Positions 36,801 to 48,000 of a stretch of DNA of 64,000 nt are shown piece after piece; the stretch's first letter is position 1, and each line of letters opens with the position of its first letter. Location of the stretch: contig NC_054752.1 of assembly GCF_018143015.1 (NCBI RefSeq), positions 1,116,001 through 1,180,000 of the forward strand, written 5' to 3'. A program made the position numbers and the translations under genes. The stretch comes from Lytechinus variegatus. Lineage: Eukaryota; Echinodermata; Echinoidea; Temnopleuroida; Toxopneustidae. The notes beneath the pieces were generated by a model. The model had not been told where the DNA came from and ran no database searches. It saw nothing but the letters and a program-made list of their open reading frames with translations.

Positions 36801-39800
36801 TGGTAGATGGGGTAGGGTAGGGTAGACTGGTGGGTCTATTTAAAGATTGGTAGCTGAGGTATTGATTTATTTCAGATTTTGTATAATAATATAATAATAA
36901 TGACAACAATAATAGTTACATTTATGTAGCGCTTCATAAGTTGGTTTGTAAGCATTTTACACATGTCATTATCTTCACCCTGGTCATATAGGATCCATCA
37001 CTGCTCCACACATAAAGTGGACCATCTCCTCTCCCTGGAGAGCATCCTGGCCAGGCAACTATTTATCGGTGCACATGCACATACCAATCTAATTGCATTG
37101 ACGTTCACATCCTATTGCGTACCCATTTAATACCTGGGTCGAGAGTGGCAAAGTGCGGATTGTCTGTAGCTAGATAGTTCTACTTGTGAAATTTGAAGTT
37201 TCAGCCCTTGGTAGACGTAGGTACTGCAATATCAAACAAATGTACAACATAATTAAAGTGAACAGTATTTTATTTTTTCAATGCGCATTAACATATAGAA
37301 ATTACAATCGCCATTACTGTCAGTATTTTCTTTCACAGAGTTCGTTGACGGTCAGTCTGAATCTTATGCATCGTTGCCTCACTTGCCAGCATCTTCGGTC
37401 TCATCTGTTTCTCCTTCACTGCTGTCTTCATCTTCATCCTGGTATTGGAACAATCCCTCAAATTTTGTCTTATGTCTGGCTAATACACGGCGAATGGCCT
37501 TCCACTTCTTCATGCCATTTTCTACTTTCTTCATGATGTGAGAAAGGATTTCATAATTGGTGTCATCATCTTCAAGGTACAAGCTCTGTTGCAAGAAGTT
37601 AGAGTAGTGGTCAAAGAAGAGTCGTTTAACAGCCCATAGAACTTTCACATGGCTTTTTTCTTTTGCATCATCTTCACTCATACCATTGGAGATATATTTT
37701 TTGTATTTTTCATTCCTCGACTCCTCAGTTGCTATCATGGCCATTTCTAACCATTCATGGTAAGCCTGGTTATCTTCAAGTTCTCCTGTCTCGTCCATCT
37801 CTGAATTCATTGATTCTTCCTCTCCTCCACTTTCTGAGTCCTCGGATGGTGCATTGCCGTCATGGATAGCCTCCGCAACTCGGTGCTTTTTAGATGGAGG
37901 TTCATACTGAGAATCATCTTCGCTATCCTCTTTTTCGTATTCAGTGTCTTCGTGGTGTTCCATTTTGGGGTGTACAATCTGTTCGTGCCTCTTGAGATCA
38001 AATTTTCGACCATATGATTTATTACACAGTGAACAAGTGTAGCGCTTGGACATGAAACTATTCATGTTCATTCGTTGAAGTTCCGTTTGCAAAATGACAC
38101 AGAGCAACTGAATCTTCATACTTGTACAGATCGCATTGCCGCAAATAAAAAAGGCGTTTAATAAACGTCGTTGACGGCGCTCGAGATGCATTGCTACGGA
38201 GTCAAAGAGCAACTGAATCTTCAGACTTACGCCGTTACTCAGTTGACGCGTATAGTTTCAATGCGGAGTTGGCGCATTTGTGCTGATAGTGTGGAGACTC
38301 TTTGACGCCGTAGCAATGCATCCCAAGTGCCGTCAACGGCGTAAACGCCATTTTTTGCGGCAATGCGATCTGTACAAGTCTGAAGATTCAGTTGCTCTTT
38401 GACGCCGTAGCAATGCATCTCGAGCGCCGTCAACGGCGTTACGGCGTAAACGCCGTTTTTATTTTTTATTTGCGGCAATGCGATCTGTACAAGTACGAAG
38501 ATTCAGTTGCTCTGTGTCATTTTGCAAACGGAACTTCAACGAATGAACATGAATAGTTTCATGTCCAAGCGCTACACTTGTTCACTGTGTAATAAATCAT
38601 ATGGTCGAAAATTTGATCTCAAGAGGCACGAACAGATTGTACACCCCAAAATGGAGACACTGAATACGAAAAAGAGGATAGCGAAGATGATTCTCAGTAT
38701 GAACCTCCATCTAAAAAGCACCGAGTTGCGGAGGCTATCCATGACGGCAATGCACCATCCGAGGACTCAGAAAGTGGAGGAGAGGAAGAATCAATGAATT
38801 CAGAGATGGACGAGACAGAACTTGAAGATAACCAGGCTTACCATGAATGGTTAGAAATGGCCATGATAGCAACTGAGGAGTCGAGGAATGAAAAATACAA
38901 AAAATATATCTCCAATGGTATGAGTGAAGATGATGCTAAAGAAAAAGCCCATGTGAAAGTTCTATGGGCTGTTAAACGAATCTTCTTTGACCACTACTCT
39001 AACTTCTTGCAACAGAGCTTGTACCTTGAAGATGACACCAATTATGAAATCCTTTCTCACATCATGAAGAAAGTAGAAAATGGCATGAAGAAGTGGAAGG
39101 CCATTCGCCGTGTATTAGCAAGTCATAAGACAAAATTTGAGGGATTGTTCCAATACCAGGATGAATATGAAGAGAGCAGTGAAGGAGAAACAGATGAGAC
39201 CGAAGATGCTGGCAAGTGAGGCAACGATGCGTAAGATTCAGACTGACCGTAAACTAACTCTGTGAAAGAAAATACTGACAGTAATGGCGATTGTAATTTC
39301 TATATGTTAATGCGCATTGAAAAAATAAAATACTGTTCACTTTAATTATGTTGTACATTTGTTTGATATTGCAGTACCTACGTCTACCAAGGGCTGAAAC
39401 TTCAAATTTCACAAGTAGAACTATCTAGCTACAGACAATCCGCACTTTGCCACTCTCGACCCAGGTATTAAATGGGTACGCAATAGGATGTTAACGTCAA
39501 TGCAATTAGATTGGTATGTGCATGTGCACCGATAAATAGTTGCCTGGCCAGGATGCTCTCCAGGGAGAGGAGATGGTCCACTTTATGTGTGGAGCAGTGA
39601 TGGATCCTATATGACCAGGGTGAAGATAATGACATGTGTAAAATGCTTACAAACCAACTTATGAAGCGCTACATAAATGTAACTATTATTGTTGTCATTA
39701 TTATATTATTATACAAAATCTGAAATAAATCAATACCTCAGCTACCAATCTTTAAATAGACCCACCAGTCTACCCTACCCTACCCCATCTACCACACCCT

Positions 39801-42800
39801 CCCTAAAAAAATAGGAATGGTTTGTAGATAACACATAGCGCAACAACCAAGTGGTAATGACAAAACAGCAGGGGGCGTCTACTTTATAATAATGAACCAA
39901 ACAAACTAAATTCAAATCTGAAGTATGAAACAATATGAAGATTGTTTCATCGAATAAAATCAAGATACCAGCATTGAATTGAATCACAAATATAGAATAA
40001 GAATAAAAATGAAAACAGAAAAAAAAAATGGTCTAAAAGTGAAGAGTAATACATGCGCATCATGCCCTTTTAATCACTGACATATATTCCACTCTAAAAT
40101 CGTCAAACCGAAAGACCAATCAGGTTCTATCTAATAAGGTGGGCGTGTCCACAGAAATATCAGAATGTAATTTATTGATCATATTGTATATATTCAGACC
40201 TACACAGACATATACCTGTCTGATTATCCTGCTCAAGGAAGCCAAGTGGCTGATCCCCAGGTAAAGGGCTCAGTGACCCCCCCCCTCCTCTTGCTCCATG
40301 AATGATTCTAGAACAAAAGAATGTGCTTCCGGATAAATGAAGACACTGGGAGGATGCCTCATTAACGAATATCCGCGTTCCTATTGTTTACGGGATGTCA
40401 CTGGAATGACATCTCATTAACGAATACCTGCTTCCTTATTGTCACCGGAAGTCACCGGAAGGATTACTAATTAACCAATTTACGCTTCCCTATTGTTTAC
40501 CGGAAAAAGTAATTAACACCTTCAGTAGGGTATATTCTATGCTGCTAAGTACACAATGAATTATCAATTAAAATGATATTAGAGGTAGGCTATAGATGGG
40601 TGATATTTCAAAACCCAATTTTCTCAGAAAATTAGGAATTTTTCCCATTTTCAACGGATGATGACTCAGCATTTCTTTACTTTATAAAGGTAATTACACG
40701 CACATGAGAATTTTACGGAACAAAGCCATATTTTGGTAGGTATCCAACTTTTCCTTCCTAAATCTCTTACATATATATGTTAGATAATTCTTGATGAACC
40801 TTCTCCATATTTTTTTTTTCAATTTTAGTGGAGGGGACATATGAAAGTCTTGCCCCGAGCTATGAGCTTTTTGCCCCACATTCTTAGTACTTAAATACTA
40901 CTTACTTGATTCATATTTCCCCAAAATGAAACCTATTGTGTAATTATGATGCCTATTCGCCATTAATTTGAAGTTCATTTTGATCCTAGTTCGAGTCTCA
41001 CTCGTCTGTTTGAGCTGAGATAATTTATGCACGATTTATGAATGGAATTTATCATTAATCGCGCATGCGCTAGTGCTTTAATCAAACCAAATCGAAATTG
41101 ATCTGAAAGGAAAATCATGACATGATCAACGTAAAATGAATCTTGCTTTCATTAACAATATCATGACCATAGAACATTACTTAACTGTAATATTTTAACA
41201 ATACTTCGCAAATGATAATTACTAATATGACTTTGGAGCTTGATGTGAAACATTGATTTGTATTTCGTTTCCATTTTTAATGACAGACATCACAAATTCC
41301 GTAACGAGTGATGGGTGCACTTGTCCAAAAAGTATTCAATTTTGTTACAATCATGTACAGAAACTCTTTTCACGATCGTAATATCACCATAGAATACAAT
41401 TTTACATGACAAAGCAGAGAAAATTATGTTTTCTCAAAAAAGCTTGTTTGTGCCCAACTCTGCATTACGTTGTTAGAACTTGTTGTCGTTAGAACTAATG
41501 TCATGGAAAAAAGTTCTAGTCAGTAGAGGCGCACGGCCAATATTGGAGACTGTCTCCAATGTGGGAGATTATCTCCAATATCAGAGACTTTTATAAAGAA
41601 TTTGGGTATCCAATTTCAGAGACAGTCTCCAGTTTTGGAGACTAATTTCCTTTGTTTACATTTGCGGCAAAAGGATTACCTTGGCGGCTAATAAAAATTT
41701 GATAAGCAGATTCCTCATGAAAATTTACACCTTTTCACCGTCTACTTTAAAAATTCACCGTCTACTTTTGTTTTGATAAGGATATTTGTTGTCATCCACA
41801 CACAAAACAAATGCATGAAATGGGCTTCTGACCTCAGCGAGACAAACTTTTGGGTGGAAAAAATTGTGCTTTTGTTGGTGTTGTTTCTTTTGTCCTTTTG
41901 CAAAGCAAGTCTCCAATGTGGGAGATTGCCTCCCCTATTGAAGAGAGTCTCCCATATTGGCCGTGCGCCACTTGTTCACTGCTACCACCCTGCCTGTGGG
42001 GAATCTACAGGTAGGACTATGGTATGCCAATGTTGTACAGAGCACACACTTTAAAAATTCATTAAAATATCACTTTTGTGACCAAAATTACTAATTTCCA
42101 TACAGTTGCAATTAAGTTTTCTTTAGTAACTTGGGATTTTTGTATTCACCAGAGCCCCCCAAAACTTGAATTTTTGGCATATTTTTGTGTACGCCCTCTA
42201 TTGGTGGAAAGTAATATGGCAAGAAAATTTTCATTTTTTGATCTCTATTTTTAATTCAGAAAAAAATGATTTAAAGAATCAAATTTAAGTAAAAGCCAAG
42301 TTGTATGAATAATAGGTGTAGTGGAAACTGTCAGTGTAAAGAAATCAACCATTTGCCCCAAAGAAAAAGAGAAAATAAGCCAAACATTGCCACCCTTATT
42401 TTGCCACACATGGAGATATAACTGAGAACAAGGTTATATTATAACCTTGTCATTGAATGAGTGCCGTGCGCCTCTACTGCTACTATAGTGCTAGTTTAAG
42501 ACTTTATCTTTTTATTGCTATATTGCCTATTGCTATTGGCTATAAGCTTTCTATTTTTGAGACCCCAATCTACCCCAGTCCTGTGTCTCCCTCGTTTTGC
42601 ACGGTCAACTCCTGGGCTCCAGCACGCTTCGCGGGCTGGAGCTCCCTGGGTTAATTGTCAATATGAATTTTAATATGACAATATACTCAAGCAACACGAC
42701 AGACTACATGAAAACTAGCGAGTGGGGCCATACACCCTACTTCTAAACCTCCCACGTGATAAGTCTACGATTATTCGCACATTTCCACTCCAAATCCCTC

Positions 42801-42899
42801 ATATTTAAACGTTTTTCATGTAAGTCTTTATCATACACTTATTCAATTAAATACAATCAAATAAACATTAGGACAATATAATACTCACGTTTCTGCCAT
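27822..42899 (-). CDS. PTGES3: p23 co-chaperone (prostaglandin E synthase 3), complete seven-exon gene, 218 aa
   Basis: p23 binds ATP-bound HSP90 and stabilises client complexes in the cytosol. Coding exons: 42889-42899 (MAET), 35795-35899, 35261-35339, 33675-33770, 29963-30064, 28879-29086 and 27822-27877. Every border is AG/GT and all phases match. Residues 11-97 form the CS-domain beta sandwich (KWAQRNDRILLEI, KLSFTCQG, SYWPRLLKDK). Residues 100-110 hold the family signature WLSVDFNKWKD, followed by the acidic EDDSDDE. Residues 136-171 are twelve Met-Gly-Gly repeats, then an acidic end; the last exon restores the conserved DSDDE..PDLE. The human protein has 160 residues; the excess is mainly the Gly/Met tract and C-tail. 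If intron 6 is retained, translation ends two codons later (ERK). Introns 1, 4 and 6 are loaded with transposons. The enzyme name is historical; the co-chaperone role is the safer one. Confidence 0.93.
28063..28660. mobile_element. MITE-A, full-length copy in PTGES3 intron 6
   Basis: It starts TTAAAGGACAAGTCCACCCC and ends GGTGGACTTGACCTTTAA; the two roughly 290-bp arms are imperfect reverse complements. Members share CATAACTTTCTTATTTTACA and CACTATTTCTTTTG. Confidence 0.85.
28971..29075 (-). repeat. Coding trinucleotide-derived repeat (Met-Gly-Gly) x12 in PTGES3 exon 6
   Basis: Nine-base units ATGGGCGGC/ATGGGTGGA alternate over twelve tripeptides. The Gly codons vary (GGC, GGT, GGA), so the peptide repeat is kept while the DNA has diverged. 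Gly/Met-rich tracts occur in other chaperone-linked proteins; function here is unknown. Confidence 0.9.
30065..31982. other. PTGES3 intron 4, left part, AT-rich
   Basis: Low-complexity AATTTAATTC-type sequence lies at 30405-30470. No complete element or gene was delimited in the remainder. Confidence 0.4.
31983..33050. mobile_element. MITE in PTGES3 intron 4, interrupted by a polyG/polyC element
   Basis: The ends GGCCTGTATTCTAAAGTCAG and the inverted CTTCAGAATACAGGCC, followed inward by TTTAACTTAGACC and its inverted TTTAAGTTAAACC, mark one element. The 32274-32992 element sits inside it. Without the insert it is about 350 bp. Confidence 0.8.
32274..32992. mobile_element. PolyG/polyC-ended element, 719 bp
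   Basis: Each end carries a G-run and a C-run around CTGATTCAGCC / CTGAATCAGCC, with outer AGACTGGGGGGGGG mirrored by CCCCCCAGTCTT. Its diverged relative lies at 19021. No open frame of interest. Confidence 0.75.
33985..34235 (+). repeat. Fragment of the TGACCT-type long repeat
   Basis: It shares TCAAAGTTCATTGACC, CTTATGTCC and the closing CAGTCTCACTCTGC / GCAGGTGAGACAAAA with the copy at 26836-27505. Confidence 0.7.
34348..35156. mobile_element. DNA transposon-like element, 809 bp, 7-bp target duplication
   Basis: The ends AGGGAAGGCGGGGTAAGTTG and CAACTTACCCCGCCTTTCCCT (last 21 bases, 35136-35156) are inverted repeats, and ACATATA flanks both sides (34341-34347, 35157-35163). Internal motifs GGGGTAAGTTGAGCC and CTCAACTTGCCCC repeat the terminal sequence. 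It is non-coding, in PTGES3 intron 3. Confidence 0.85.
37379..38071 (-). CDS. C2H2 zinc-finger protein of the palindromic element, left arm, looks whole (230 aa)
   Basis: One open frame; I chose the MNMNSFMSKRY start, though the frame is open to 38212. Residues 13-34 form one classical finger, C-x2-C-x12-H-x4-H (CSLCNKSYGRKFDLKRH). Then comes a long acidic linker (EDTEYEKEDSEDDSQYE) with a possible nuclear signal (PPSKKHR). A helical domain of about 110 residues follows (YHEWLEMAMIATEESRNEKY, GMSEDDAKEKSHVKVLW, KWKAIRRVLARHKTKFEGLF), and an acidic C-terminus. From memory, similar one-finger plus helical proteins recur in marine invertebrates near mobile DNA; this was not searched. A regulator or DNA-end-binding protein of the element is a guess. 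Confidence 0.7.
   Translation of the reverse strand: MNMNSFMSKRYTCSLCNKSYGRKFDLKRHEQIVHPKMEHHEDTEYEKEDSEDDSQYEPPSKKHRVAEAIHDGNAPSEDSESGGEEESMNSEMDETGELEDNQAYHEWLEMAMIATEESRNEKYKKYISNGMSEDDAKEKSHVKVLWAVKRLFFDHYSNFLQQSLYLEDDDTNYEILSHIMKKVENGMKKWKAIRRVLARHKTKFEGLFQYQDEDEDSSEGETDETEDAGK
38534..39219 (+). pseudogene. Second copy of the zinc-finger gene, right arm, broken
   Basis: The inverted copy of the left-arm gene begins with the same MNMNSFMSKRY and ends with the same ETDETEDAGK. It carries few differences overall and looks broken, by about one break. It lies head-to-head with the left-arm copy, sharing the central spacer as a possible two-way promoter region. Confidence 0.75.
40553..41520. 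other. PTGES3 intron 1, middle part
   Basis: AT-rich and without a recognised gene. An NRF-1-like core (CGCGCATGCGC) lies at about 41065. Confidence 0.35.
41521..42479. mobile_element. hAT-like non-autonomous element, 959 bp
   Basis: Ends CAGTAGAGGCGCACGGC and the inverted GCCGTGCGCCTCTACTG are perfect inverted repeats. A third copy of the end motif (GGCCGTGCGCC) lies inside near 41958. The first 450 bp is full of palindromic GTCTCCAAT / ATTGGAGAC motifs. No clean target duplication was found. It lies in PTGES3 intron 1. Confidence 0.7.
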
Positions 42900-43050
42900 G
42901 ATTTATATTGTAATTCGCAGGTTATTCAGTCTGTAAAATAGAAGCTTCGCGAGAAACATTCACGTTCAATTGGCCAATCAGAACTGTCGTTACAAAGATG
43001 TAGTCAGTCCCGATTCTCGCTAGCTAGCGCTTGGCGGCCGGGTGTCATCA
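42900..43050 (-). promoter_or_regulatory. PTGES3 promoter and 5' UTR region
   Basis: Immediately upstream of the ATG (minus strand) lies a cluster resembling a heat-shock element: GAA at 42941, TTC at 42946, GAG/GAA at 42951-42955 and TTC at 42959. It overlaps a TCGCGAGA motif (42948-42955), and a CCAAT box core (CCAAT, 42974-42978) lies 15 bases farther. No TATA box was seen. A heat-shock link would suit an HSP90 partner, but the third unit of the element is imperfect. Confidence 0.45.
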
Positions 43051-43746
43051 TGGTCATAGAACCGGGCCAGAGGAATCGTAAGGAGCAAAGTTTTGAGAGG
43101 GCAGACTTGGTGTACGAGGGATTTTTTTTTAAGCTGCGAGCGAGCAAAAATTTTGACATTTTTTAATGAAAAATATAATTTGTAACGTATAGACTTCGAC
43201 ACAATTTTCAGAGAATGATATGTAAAACGTGGTATTGTGTGCAAACACATACATAACCCCCATGCCTAAGGTAGTGCGAGATGTCGATCCTCTCTTTAGA
43301 TTAAAAAAAAATCATGGTCCATGTTTACAATCAAAAAGTAAAATGCTGTTTAAAGGTCAAGTCCACCCCAGGAAAATGCTGACTTGAATAGATAGAGAAA
43401 AATCAAACTAACAATGTGAGTACTGAAAATTTCATCAAAATTTTGCTTATTTTTCACAAAACAGTGATATGCACAAAAATAGGCAAGTCAGTCGATGATG
43501 TCCATCACTAACTATTTCTTTCTTTTTCTTTTTTTTAATTATGAAATATTTCATTTTTATAGATTTGACAATATAAAGACCAACTTGACTGAACCATTTA
43601 GTATTAAATAATGCTAATTCCACATGTTCAGGGAGGAATTAATTGTTGTATCACTTTACAATGAGGAGAAAATAAACGTATTTCATATTTCACAGTGGCG
43701 TAGACAGGTCCTTAGACCTGGGGGGGATGATCCCTAGCTGGGTCAT

Positions 43747-43859
<113 letters not shown>

Positions 43860-44364
43860 TATATAAATATAAAGAATGAAGGAGATAACGTACTCGATAA
43901 AAACAAAATATCATGGGCCAAAGCATACGAGTTAAAGATAACAAAACAACACGATCTGCCTCATGGATTATCTCGTGTGTCTTTTAATCACTTTGCTTTC
44001 AGCAATAAACAGGGCATCCAGTAATAAACAAACTTCCTTGCACATTTTTCATGGCAGTAATCTTTTGTTTGATTAATGACAATGAGTAAAGATGGGGACA
44101 TCCCGATAGACCGCGGTTCCGATAGACCGCGGGTCCGTTAGACCGCGGGTCCGATAGACCGCGGGTCCGATAGACCGCGGGTCCGTTAGACCGCGGGTCC
44201 GATAGACCGCGGGTCCGATAGTCCGCAGTGCGTGTAAAATTATGATCAGATATATCAAATGTCATCGAGAGGTCCAAAGGTCAAATGATACGAGACCATG
44301 GGGTTCTATCAGGTGCGGATCCATGGGGGGCGAGGGGGAACTGCCTCACCCCCCCCCCCCCCGC

Positions 44365-44905
44365 TCAAAAAAAGAGGAGGAGAGGGGAAAAGGAGAGAAT
44401 AAAAAGAGAGAGGAAGATGGGAAAAGAAGATAATAGAAAAGAGAGTATAAGAGGGGGAAAGGAAAGACAAAGAAAAGGGGAGAAGAACAGGGGGAAAGAA
44501 GAGAAAAAAGAGAGGAGGGAAAAGGAAGAGAAGAAAAGAAAGCTAGGAGAAAGGAAAACGAGGAAAAAGAAGAAGAAAAAAAAGAGGAAGGAAGAGAAGA
44601 ATATTTAAATAGAGAGGAAGAAAGATAAGAAAAAAGAGAGATAGAGGAAGAGGGGAAAAGAAGAGAATAAAAAGAGAGAGAGTGGAAGGGGGAGGGCGAG
44701 AAGAAAAAAAAATAAAAGAGAAAAAAGGGGAAAGGAAAGAAAAAGAAAGAGGGATAAGTAATGGGGGAAAGAGAAAAAAAGAGGAAGAGGGAAGAGAAAG
44801 AAAAGAAAAAGGAAGAAGAAAAAATAGGAAGAGAATAATATTAAAAAGAGAGAAAGATGGGAAGAAAGATAAGAAAAAGAAAGATGGAAATGAATGTCGA
44901 ATGTC
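44365..44905 (+). repeat. Purine-rich GA/AAG tract, about 540 bp
   Basis: Nearly pure A and G on the plus strand (GAAAAGGAAGAG-like words). The Lys/Glu/Arg-rich open frames across it are compositional artefacts. Such a tract could form triplex DNA. Confidence 0.9.
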
Positions 44906-45030
44906 CCATTGGGGGATTTGAAATCACCTTTTTTTAGGTTGGAATATCAAAAATTTTCAGTTTAATCGTTGAAATATGTATCGTCTTAATGACTAACTTT
45001 TCGACCAGTCCATAATATTTAACATTTCTT

Positions 45031-48000
45031 CTCGCGCTTCGCGCTCGTGGTAATTATCTAGTTATATACGCGTCATGTTCAGGTTCACAAACATTGCCCA
45101 GAATGTTAAATTTTCAGGACAATATACATGAAATTTAATTTTTAGCTTGCATATGGCTTATGAGATTTTAACACATTTATGTTGCTTATAAAGTAAATCT
45201 AGGAAATGACTGTTAGGACATGGGCGTTTGCCCCCCCCCCCACAAAAAAGAGAGAATCAAGGCTAAGAAAAAATAGAGAGAAAAGGAAAGGGATTAGGAT
45301 GTAATATACTATTATTTTCCAAATATTATGTCAAAATCTATCACAACCTTGTATTTTTGTAATAAAAGTGTCAACATATTTGCTTGCTCGCTTCGCTCAC
45401 TGCCAACTTCTTATTAATTTTATGCGATACGCCATATCAAGCCCCCTCGAAATTATTGGCTCATTACGGCACTTGGACAAATCAACTTTGAGCGGCCGAT
45501 CGGGGAAAGTATGGGTGAAATAAATGGCCCCTCCCCCTATTGGCGGAAGCTGGGTCCGCCCCTGACTTAGGCTTTCAGGATAAAATACAGGAAAATTCTA
45601 TTAAAAAAAATCAGATCGCGCTTCGCGTTCTCATTATTTATTTAGGCCTTGTGAGATATATCTCAATGTATTTTTCAAGAATAAAATCTCAGATTTTATT
45701 TAACGTCTACCCCCCCCCCCCATTTCATTTATTTATTTTTCTTCGTGCCCTCGCCCCCCCCCCTGCACCCATGCTGAATTAATACGCCACTGATGAGGAT
45801 AATTAGTCGAGATTGCATATTTCCTAGAGGTTATCATTAATAATATTGAAGGGTATACTAAAACAACAGTACAGAAACTACAGCTCCCGTTCACAATATT
45901 CTCGTAGGGCCTACTCTGGTGAGAAGTTAAACCAAATTGAAACCCCCCAAAATCACTCGTGCTTCGCGCTCCCATTGATATTACATCATTGGCGGAAATT
46001 CCAGGGGGGACAGGGGGACGTGTCCCACCTACTCAAAATAGTAGGGGGGACGCAATATCAAATGTCCCCCTACTATTTTGGTCTTTGATAATCATAGAAA
46101 TACATAAATCGAAATCGAAATAAAACATGTATTTTGGGACGAGATGACCTCACTTTGGCGATGATAACCTTTTTTTTTGCTTGTCATATTTTCCCGCCCC
46201 TTGTCCCCATAGGCGGATCCAGGGGGCCGAGCTCCCCCTCCCCCCTCTTGGCGGAGCAAAAAAAGAAAAAAAAAGGAAAGAAAGAAGGAAAAAGGAGGGA
46301 AAAGAGAGGAGAAAAGGAAAAGAAGGACGACGAAGGCATAAAATAAGATGAGGGGAAGACTTGGAAAATAAAAAGAATCTTTCGTGCAACTGTATAAAAC
46401 TTTCGCTCGCGCTCACATTGCCTATTAGGTAATTTGCATACCTTGTTCAATATGGAGATCGAATATCAAGTTTGGAAGTCAATATACAACACATATTTCA
46501 CCTCGGAAATCGAACTTTAATTTTTTTGGTGTAATTTACAAATTGGTTTTTACAAAGTGCTCTGTAAAAATGTCAATTTTATGGTTTGAATGTTAACATT
46601 TGCTGCTTGCGCTACGCGCTCGCAAATTTTGATTTATCAGGTACCTATATTTTCTAGTATTCCATAAAGTTTTCAAAATATCCCTTTTCTGGTCTGATTG
46701 TTAAGGCATATCAGCTAGAGCGCTGTATGCTTGCATTTTGATTGGCGAGTTATATAAATGTTTCAATATTGTTTATACAACAAACTACTTAAAATCCCCT
46801 TTTCATGACAGTTTATCAAAAAGTATAGCTCGCGACTTGCGCTCGCATCAATGGTTAAAGATATAATCTGATGCATCCTATTCATAATCACAAAAGTGAA
46901 ATGTCCAGTTTTTATGCCATGATATCATCAGATATAGGCATTTATAAATAAGATATCAATTTAATAATTAAATTGTCCCTTTGTTTCATCTCGCGCTTAG
47001 CAAGATGAATAGGAAGATAGTCATCATTTTCATATGATGGCATGTCGTAAGGATGTTCCGTTCCTATGTCAAAACTCAAAGTAATAATAATATCAGCTCT
47101 TTTTTAAATGCGATCCATATCCACCTTACAATTTTTCTACAAAGTGCTATAGAAATATAAAGCTGAAATTGACTCTTTTTTCAGATCTGACTATCAAAGT
47201 TTCATGATTTTCATGATTAAAGTTGTATTTAGAATGCCTAGATTCTAGGTCTAAATATGAAACATGCTCGCGCATGTTAGATAGATAGATAGATAACTGG
47301 TTTATTGATAAAAAACATCATTGCGACAAAGTCGAATTGCGATGAGTTTACAAAGGTAAGTTTACAAAAGAGGCATTACATAATCATAATAATCCAAACA
47401 AAGTAAATAAAAATATTAGTTAAGAAAAATATATCACATAATCATACATTCGTAATTTCATGAAAGTAATACATTTTAAACACAATTTAGATGTATAATA
47501 CGAGATCAGTTTGAAAACAAATATATGAATTCAGAGAAAGGTAATAAAGAATATGCACGTAGATGGAGGAGAAAAATAGGTGAAGAAGGAAAGGCGGGGA
47601 GAAGATACTGAAGTTAAGGAGGGGAGAAATAAGAGAAAAGGTGAAAGGGAAAAGGCATACAAAAGAAAGAGGAAGGATGGAAGATGAATCACACAGATTG
47701 AAATATTGATAATTTAATGAGAAAAAAAAATGTTTATTCAGATACCCAACTTGTTCTCTACTTTAAATCATTATCCAGTTTCAGATCACAATATCAAAAT
47801 TTTTCTGCTCGCGCTTTGTGCTCGCATTATTAAGGAAGGAAGACCCCATATTACTCATCATTTTGATGATTTACAAAACATGAACAGAATGGCCCACTTT
47901 TAGGTCTAAATCTCGATTTTTTTTTCTGCTCGCGCTTCGCGCTCGCATCAATCGTTAAATTACATAGCTATCCTGTTCACGATTACAAAAACTGATTGAA

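Larger units (their letters stand above)
36044..40546. mobile_element. 4.5-kb palindromic element carrying a zinc-finger gene in each arm
   Basis: Two arms of about 2.2 kb are near-identical reverse complements around a centre near 38295. The outer ends read AGCAGCATAGAATATACCCT and its inverted form, and AAGTAC flanks both sides (36038-36043, 40547-40552), a 6-bp target duplication. Each arm holds GGAAG-rich outer sequence, a SINE tail block (about 36890-37190 and 39420-39715) and one copy of the same gene. The central 140 bp has extra copies of the arm-tip sequence. The 6-bp duplication and an AG start are known for Polintons, but no capsid, integrase or polymerase gene is present, so the family stays open. 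High arm identity suggests a young element or arm-to-arm conversion. Confidence 0.85.

Noticed and set aside
41521-42479. 8-bp target duplication for this hAT-like element
   Set aside because: The flanks GTTCTAGT and CTACTATA do not match, so only the inverted ends support it.
44285-44921. Lys/Glu/Arg-rich open frames
   Set aside because: They come from a purine-rich tract in a transposon; composition alone keeps the frames open.
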